A stretch of 9,207 bases of DNA from the NCBI GenBank assembly GCA_946477805.1, contig CAMKZP010000113.1:1-9207 (forward strand), given 5' to 3'. Within the stretch, counting starts at the first letter, position 1. The number at the start of each line of letters is the position of its first letter. This DNA comes from an uncultured Enterobacter sp. (lineage in GTDB: Bacteria > Pseudomonadota > Gammaproteobacteria > Enterobacterales > Enterobacteriaceae). This document shows positions 5,513 through 9,207 of this stretch, in pieces. Both the position numbers and the translations under genes were made by a program. The notes beneath the pieces are model-generated. The model was not told where the DNA came from, made no database searches, and saw only the letters and a program-made list of their open reading frames with translations.

Positions 5513-6379
5513 TTAACGTGCGTCCTGCAAATACTGGCGCAGCCAGCTTCCGGCGACGCCGGGAGGGGATCGCTTGTTCCACAGCAGATCGATCCCGATC
5601 GCGCGCGGCCAGCCGGGTACGTTCAGCTGCACCAGCGATTTCGCCGCCGCGAACTCCTCCACCAGCGCGCAGGGCAGCACGCACCAGCCGAATCCCTGCA
5701 CTGCCATACTCAAGAGTAACAGGTAATTCGGTGCTGACCAGACCGGCCCGCGGGCAAGCGTCGCCTCGCGTTCGAGATAGGTACTCAGCCGCAGCTCGCG
5801 CCAGCCGTGTAGCTCATCGGCCTTCACCTCGTGCTGCCCGGCCAGGGGATGCTCCGCCGAGACATAAATAGCCATCCGGGTCTGCACGGGCAGCCGCGTT
5901 ACGCCGATATCCGTTGGGTAGCTGTCCCGCGCCTCCGTCAGCCCGACCTGCGCCCTCTCCTTTTGCAGCAGGTCGATAACGTCCTCCTCTTCGCCAATCA
6001 GACATTCAAATTCCGTATGGGGAAAACGCTGGTCGAACTGCTTCATCAGGTCTTCCAGCACGTCCGGGTTTAGCGTATCGGACAGCACAAACGTCAGCCG
6101 CGCCTCCGTCTGCGCCGTTAGCGACACGGCCAGCTCGTCGAGACGCGCGCTGGCCGCAAGAATAGACTGCACGTAGCCCAGGACCTGCTCGCCCTGCGCG
6201 GTTAATACCGGCTGGCGCGCCGAGCGGTCAAACAGCTCAAACCCTAAATCGGCTTCAAGATTCGCTATAGAGGTGCTAACGGTAGACTGGCTTTTGCGCA
6301 GACGACGCGCGGCGGCGGAAAAGGAGCCGGTCGCAACGGTTTCAACAAACGCGGTGAGGGCTTCGGGAGAGTAGCGCAT
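5513..6379 (-). CDS. LysR-family transcriptional regulator, probable regulator of the adjacent PACE efflux gene
   Basis: This 288-residue protein is a typical LysR-type regulator. The N-terminal winged helix-turn-helix spans about residues 6-65 (FVETVATGSFSAAARRL, SQSTVSTSIANLEADLG, FELFDRSARQPVLTAQG). A linker helix and a two-lobed effector domain follow from about residue 93 to the end. I do not recognise a named orthologue. It is transcribed away from the PACE gene, with 101 bp between the two start codons, the usual arrangement of a LysR regulator and its target; AceR and AceI of Acinetobacter are the known parallel. The start at 6379 is fixed by the helix-turn-helix, yet no good ribosome site precedes it, suggesting low expression. 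Control of yqeF downstream is also possible. The effector is unknown, with polyamines or cationic biocides being guesses from the pump family. Confidence 0.9.
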   Translation of the reverse strand: MRYSPEALTAFVETVATGSFSAAARRLRKSQSTVSTSIANLEADLGFELFDRSARQPVLTAQGEQVLGYVQSILAASARLDELAVSLTAQTEARLTFVLSDTLNPDVLEDLMKQFDQRFPHTEFECLIGEEEDVIDLLQKERAQVGLTEARDSYPTDIGVTRLPVQTRMAIYVSAEHPLAGQHEVKADELHGWRELRLSTYLEREATLARGPVWSAPNYLLLLSMAVQGFGWCVLPCALVEEFAAAKSLVQLNVPGWPRAIGIDLLWNKRSPPGVAGSWLRQYLQDAR

Positions 6380-6384
6380 GACGT

Positions 6385-6433
6385 ATCTATTTTATCGATG
6401 GATACCATCTTTTATATATCATCTTTTGCGATA
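6385..6433. promoter_or_regulatory. LysR-type operator region between regulator and PACE genes
   Basis: Two ATC-N9-GAT motifs, the classical LysR-type (T-N11-A) pattern, lie at 6385-6399 and 6418-6432. They are 33 bp apart, roughly three helical turns, so both would lie on nearly the same DNA face. Between them GATGG (6397-6401) and CCATC (6405-6409) form a perfect palindrome around ATA. This fits a tetrameric LysR regulator contacting a recognition and an activation site. A clear -35/-10 pair for the efflux gene is not visible, consistent with activator dependence. Confidence 0.5.
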
Positions 6434-6480
6434 AAAATAGGCCGCATCAACGCCCATACCGGCGAATAAATGAGGTCACT

Positions 6481-6942
6481 ATGCAACATCAGGATGCACT
6501 CCAACGAAAACTGCCGGAGCGGATCTTTCACGCCGTCTGCTTTGAAGGGATTGCCACCGCCATCCTCGCCCCGACGGCGGCATGGCTAATGCAGCGCTCC
6601 GTCGTCGAAATGGGCGGGCTAACCATTATCCTCGCCACCACCGCGATGCTCTGGAACATTATCTATAACTTTGGCTTTGACCGCTTCTGGCCCGTTCAGC
6701 GCGTCAAACGCACGGCGAAAGTCCGCGCCCTGCATGCGCTAGGGTTTGAGTGCGGCTTTATTGTGATTGGCGTGACCATCGTCGCGGCCGTACTGGGGGT
6801 GACGCTGCTGGAAGCATTCACGCTGGAAATTGGTTTCTTCCTGTTCTTCCTGCCGTACACCATGTTTTACAACTGGGCGTATGACACCCTGCGCGAGAAA
6901 ATCATCAAGCGCCGCCAGCAGCGACGCGCCCTCGCAGGCTAA
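6481..6942 (+). CDS. PACE-family multidrug/biocide efflux transporter (AceI-like)
   Basis: This is a small inner-membrane proton-driven efflux protein of the proteobacterial antimicrobial compound efflux family. Members export biocides such as chlorhexidine, acriflavine or proflavine, and in some cases short-chain diamines. The 153 residues form four membrane segments in two tandem repeats. All four family motifs are visible: RIFHAVCFE (14-22), whose Glu22 matches the essential glutamate of AceI; WNIIYNFGFDRFWP (58-71); RALHALGFE (82-90); and YTMFYNWAYD (126-135). The C-terminus is a basic cytoplasmic tail, KRRQQRR. The ATG at 6481 has GAGG five bases upstream. It diverges from a LysR-type gene that probably controls it. 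Which compounds this member exports cannot be told from sequence. Confidence 0.93.
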   Translation: MQHQDALQRKLPERIFHAVCFEGIATAILAPTAAWLMQRSVVEMGGLTIILATTAMLWNIIYNFGFDRFWPVQRVKRTAKVRALHALGFECGFIVIGVTIVAAVLGVTLLEAFTLEIGFFLFFLPYTMFYNWAYDTLREKIIKRRQQRRALAG

Positions 6943-6951
6943 TACCTCTCA

Positions 6952-6972
6952 GGCCGGACGCCCGTTCCGGCC
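6952..6972. other. hairpin after the PACE gene
   Basis: GGCCGGA (6952-6958) and TCCGGCC (6966-6972) are perfect arms with a 7-base loop, nine bases after the PACE stop codon. No T-run follows, so it is not a standard terminator. The GGCCGGA arm resembles part of a REP element. It may stabilise the 3' end of the PACE message or mark a degenerate REP. Confidence 0.5.
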
Positions 6973-7019
6973 ACTCGCCTCTCGACGCAAACGCCCCCTC
7001 TGCGCAGAATTATGGTAAA

Positions 7020-7047
7020 TTGCACTTCTTTTTGTTCGTTTTATAGT
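7020..7047 (+). promoter_or_regulatory. candidate yqeG promoter
   Basis: TTGCAC (7020-7025) and TATAGT (7042-7047) are 16 bp apart. The -10 matches the consensus at five of six bases; the -35 matches only TTG. Transcription would start near 7054, about nine bases before the ATG, giving an unusually short leader without a ribosome site. A start further upstream cannot be excluded. Confidence 0.4.
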
Positions 7048-7062
7048 TGATACGTTGCTCTA

Positions 7063-8292
7063 ATGTCGAAAATTTGGTCAAAAGAAGAGACTCTCTGGAG
7101 TTTCGCCCTCTATGGCACGGCCGTGGGCGCAGGTACGCTATTCCTGCCCATCCAGCTCGGCTCCGCAGGCGCGATTGTCCTGCTTATTACCGCCCTCGTG
7201 GCCTATCCGTTAACCTACTGGCCGCACAAAGCGCTGGCGCAATTTATCCTGTCGTCGAAGACGAAAGGCAGCGAAGGGATCACCGGTGCCGTTTCGCACT
7301 ACTACGGCAGAACGATCGGAAACCTGATCACCACGCTCTATTTCGTCGCCTTTTTCGTGGTGGTGCTTATCTATGCCGTGGCGATAACCAACTCCTTCAC
7401 CGAGCAGCTGGCAAAACGGATGACGGTCGATACCGGCGTGCGAATGCTGGTGAGCTTTGGCGTGGTGCTGGTGCTGAACCTGATCTTCCTGATGGGGCGC
7501 CACATCACCATCAAGGTGATGGGGTTCCTGGTGTTCCCGCTGATTGCCTATTTCCTGTTTGTCTCGCTGTACCTGACCGGCAGCTGGCAGCCGTCGCTGC
7601 TTACCAGCCAGATGGCGTTCGACCAGCACACGCTGCATCAGGTGTGGATTTCGATCCCGGTGATGGTTTTCGCTTTTAGCCATACCCCGATTATCTCGAC
7701 GTTCGCCGTGGACCGTCGTGAAAAATACGGTGACGAGGCCATGGGTAAATGCAAAAAAATCATGAAGGTGGCGTACCTGGTAATCTGCCTGAGCGTGCTG
7801 TTCTTCGTTTTCAGCTGCCTGCTCTCCATTCCGCCTTCGTATATCGTGGCGGCGAAAGAGGAAGGGGTCACGATCCTCTCCGCGCTGTCGATGATGCCCT
7901 CTTCTCCGGCCTGGCTGGGCATTTCGGGCATTGTGGTGGCGATTATCGCGATGTCGAAATCGTTCCTTGGCACCTATTTTGGGGTGATTGAAGGGGCGAC
8001 GGAGATAGTGAAATCCGGCCTGAATCAGGTGGGGGTGAAGAAAAGCCGCGCCTTTAACCGCGCGATTTCGATTCTGGGCGTGTCGCTGATTACCTTTGCG
8101 GTCTGCTGCATTAACCCGAACGCGATCTCAATGATTTACGCCATCAGCGGGCCGCTGATCGCCATGATTCTGTTTATCATGCCGACGCTGTCAACGTACC
8201 TGATCCCCTCGCTGAAACCGTATCGCTCCATCGGCAACCTGCTGACGCTGATCGTTGGCGTGCTCTGCGTGTCGGTCATGTTTGTCGGGTGA
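7063..8292 (+). CDS. yqeG: inner-membrane amino-acid transporter YqeG (hydroxy/aromatic amino acid permease family)
   Basis: YqeG is a proton- or cation-coupled amino-acid transporter of the HAAAP family, related to SdaC (serine) and TdcC (threonine/serine). The 409 residues form about 11 hydrophobic segments. The first carries the family's unwound-helix motif GTAVGAGTLFLPI (18-30). A second family signature, PVMVFAFSHTP (199-209), corresponds to the PVMVFSFNHSP-type segment of SdaC. The sequence closely follows E. coli YqeG throughout, as I remember it. Serine/threonine-type substrates are likely from the family, but the true substrate is not shown here. The ATG at 7063 agrees with E. coli (MSNIWSKEET), yet no ribosome site is evident upstream. 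It follows the PACE gene by 120 bp on the same strand, with its own candidate promoter, and converges on yjdJ. Confidence 0.95.
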   Translation: MSKIWSKEETLWSFALYGTAVGAGTLFLPIQLGSAGAIVLLITALVAYPLTYWPHKALAQFILSSKTKGSEGITGAVSHYYGRTIGNLITTLYFVAFFVVVLIYAVAITNSFTEQLAKRMTVDTGVRMLVSFGVVLVLNLIFLMGRHITIKVMGFLVFPLIAYFLFVSLYLTGSWQPSLLTSQMAFDQHTLHQVWISIPVMVFAFSHTPIISTFAVDRREKYGDEAMGKCKKIMKVAYLVICLSVLFFVFSCLLSIPPSYIVAAKEEGVTILSALSMMPSSPAWLGISGIVVAIIAMSKSFLGTYFGVIEGATEIVKSGLNQVGVKKSRAFNRAISILGVSLITFAVCCINPNAISMIYAISGPLIAMILFIMPTLSTYLIPSLKPYRSIGNLLTLIVGVLCVSVMFVG

Positions 8293-8299
8293 ATCCGCA

Positions 8300-8321
8300 G
8301 CGCCCGGCGCGTGCCGGGCGC
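8300..8321. terminator. GC-rich hairpin between convergent yqeG and yjdJ
   Basis: GCGCCCGGC (8300-8308) and GCCGGGCGC (8313-8321) form a perfect 9-bp stem with a 4-base loop, seven bases after the yqeG stop codon. The plus strand continues ATATTT, a weak U-tract, so it probably ends yqeG transcription. It lies only five bases past the yjdJ stop on the other strand, where no T-run follows, so its effect on yjdIJ is less certain. Confidence 0.65.
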
Positions 8322-8326
8322 ATATT

Positions 8327-8599
8327 TCACGCGCGAATATCGTCATATTCCCGCGTGTTATCAAACTCATGTTTCGCAAACGGGCACAGCGGAATAATCT
8401 TGCGGTTCTCACCGCGCATCTTCTCCACCACTTTCGCCACCAGCTGCTTGCCGACGCCCTGCCCTTTCAGGCTCTCGTCGACGTCCGTGTGTTCAATGAT
8501 GCTCAGGTGTTCACCGGTCGGGACAAATACAATCTCCGCCACCTGGCTGCCGTTTGCATCGTTTACGTAAAATTTGTTATGGCCTTCCAGAATATCCAT
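8327..8599 (-). CDS. yjdJ: small GNAT-fold N-acetyltransferase-like protein YjdJ
   Basis: YjdJ is a 90-residue minimal GNAT-fold protein, much shorter than ordinary GNAT enzymes (about 150 or more residues). It shows the acetyl-CoA loop GQGVG (46-50) at the start of a helix (KQLVAKVVEKMR), preceded by the strand IIEHTDV (34-40). It then has the segment IIPLCPFAKHEF (68-79) with Cys72, characteristic of this short family, which includes animal NATD1. The sequence is almost the same as E. coli YjdJ as I recall it. The substrate is unknown. The ATG at 8599 has a strong GCGAGGAA ribosome site. Only 10 bp separate it from the yjdI stop codon, so the two are translated from one message. Confidence 0.93.
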   Translation of the reverse strand: MDILEGHNKFYVNDANGSQVAEIVFVPTGEHLSIIEHTDVDESLKGQGVGKQLVAKVVEKMRGENRKIIPLCPFAKHEFDNTREYDDIRA

Positions 8600-8609
8600 G
8601 GTTCCTCGC

Positions 8610-8840
8610 TTATTTTTGGCGGTACTTCAGCGCACCGCTCGGGCAGGTATCAATCACGCGTACGACAGTTTCGACGTCCACTTCATCCGGAACGATCCAC
8701 GGCTTGCGCTTCAGGTTGAACAGCGCCGCGCTGCCGCGCACACAGTTACCTGAATGTTTGCAGATCCCCGTATTGAAATAGACGTCAATTTTTTCACCGG
8801 TATAGGCCCGGTACCCCGCGTCCAGTAGTGCTTTGTCCAC
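8610..8840 (-). CDS. yjdI: small iron-sulfur (ferredoxin-like) protein YjdI
   Basis: YjdI is a 76-residue protein of the divergent single-cluster ferredoxin-like domain family (Fer4_19 type). Candidate cluster ligands are Cys27 and Cys33 in ICKHSGNC and Cys66 in DTCPSGAL; His29 is also conserved in the family pattern CxHxxxC...CP. Only three cysteines are present, so a normal four-cysteine [4Fe-4S] site cannot form within one chain. The sequence is very close to E. coli YjdI as I recall it (GYRCYTGEKIDVYFN there). The start is a GTG at 8838-8840, seven bases after a good GAGG; an ATG four bases upstream is out of frame. It is first in a two-gene unit with yjdJ. The function is unknown; electron transfer or cluster sensing linked to the acetyltransferase-like partner is speculation. 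Confidence 0.93.
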   Translation of the reverse strand: MDKALLDAGYRAYTGEKIDVYFNTGICKHSGNCVRGSAALFNLKRKPWIVPDEVDVETVVRVIDTCPSGALKYRQK

Positions 8841-8875
8841 GACATCACCTCTGTTGTTATTATGTTGCTGAATGG

Positions 8876-8884
8876 GTTATAGCA
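8876..8884 (-). promoter_or_regulatory. extended -10 promoter of yjdI-yjdJ
   Basis: The minus strand reads TGCTATAAC, an extended -10 element (TGn followed by TATAAC, five of six matches). No good -35 is seen at the expected distance, as is common for extended -10 promoters. Transcription would begin near 8869, about 29 bases before the yjdI GTG. Confidence 0.5.
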
Positions 8885-9207
8885 CAGTAACGGGAGGCGC
8901 GGTTAGCCTGTTAGCGATGGCAAACGCGGCCTTAATTTTTCACGGTCACTGAACAATAAAACGCTCAATCAATAAATAACGGGGCGGAATAATCACCGCT
9001 TTGATTAGCAGAAATCACATTATTTTTCTCGTGAACAACCTCACGCCGCGTAAATACCCGTTTACACCGGATAAAAAATTACTCATAAAGAAGTACCAGC
9101 CGGAGAATATATACTTACAGCACGGCTTGCGTCAGAAAAATCCCAATATTTACGCCACGCGACTCGCTCACCCGGCTGTTGTTTGTAAACTCCTGTAATT
9201 AATTTCA
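8885..9207. other. terminal stretch without a supported gene
   Basis: These 323 bases are more AT-rich than the genes beside them and hold no convincing gene. A 65-codon plus-strand frame (9001-9198) would need a TTG start with no ribosome site, and I do not recognise its product. GTTAGC occurs twice near 8902-8915. No terminator with a T-run, tRNA or mobile-element end is visible. No adapter is present at this edge. Confidence 0.5.

Noticed and set aside
9001..9198. 65-codon plus-strand frame near the right edge
   Set aside because: It needs a TTG start without a ribosome site, has no recognised similarity, and lies in AT-rich intergenic sequence where such frames occur by chance.
1..9207. 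CRISPR array, phage, integron, toxin-antitoxin or defence system
   Set aside because: No regularly spaced repeats, integrase, transposase, toxin or nuclease-like protein is present; all substantial genes belong to known metabolic, transport or regulatory families.

Overview
This window looks like the chromosome of an enterobacterium of the Enterobacter/Klebsiella/Leclercia kind. Nearly every protein reads as a close relative of an E. coli K-12 protein (KduD, KduI, YqeF, YqeG, YjdI, YjdJ), but the gene order differs and pectin-degradation genes absent from K-12 are present. The genus is inferred from remembered homologues and was not searched. Bases 1-27 are not genomic: they are the 3' part of the Nextera (Tn5 tagmentation) read-1 adapter, so the first gene is cut by a contig end.

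Region A (28-3924) is an oligogalacturonate (pectin fragment) module. KdgM (3241-3924, minus) is an outer-membrane channel for oligogalacturonates. Ogl (1919-3094, plus) splits the short oligomers in the cytoplasm. KduI (784-1620, minus) isomerises the unsaturated product and KduD (28-720, minus, truncated by the adapter) reduces it to 2-keto-3-deoxygluconate. kduI-kduD and ogl diverge from a 298-bp control region holding four matches to the 13-bp core of the KdgR operator, a strong kduI promoter and a possible CRP site. The kdgM upstream region holds two more KdgR-like boxes. A textbook terminator and a REP element separate the convergent ogl and kdgM ends.

Region B (4197-6942) holds a thiolase gene (yqeF, minus), a LysR-type regulator gene (minus) and, divergent from the regulator, a PACE-family multidrug/polyamine efflux gene (plus). 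The regulator and efflux pump share a 101-bp intergenic region with two ATC-N9-GAT motifs and a perfect 13-bp palindrome, which suggests local control of the pump. The 93-bp gap before yqeF has a near-consensus CRP site and a perfect 19-bp inverted repeat.

Region C (7063-8840) holds yqeG (plus), an amino-acid transporter of the serine/threonine (HAAAP) family, facing a tight two-gene unit on the minus strand: yjdI (small iron-sulfur protein) and yjdJ (small GNAT-fold protein). The last 367 bases (8841-9207) carry the yjdI promoter and no gene I can support.

Overall this is mostly well-known metabolic and transport content. The points most worth a second look are the adapter contamination, the dense KdgR control region, the regulator/PACE pair lying between yqeF and yqeG, and the three-cysteine YjdI paired with YjdJ.
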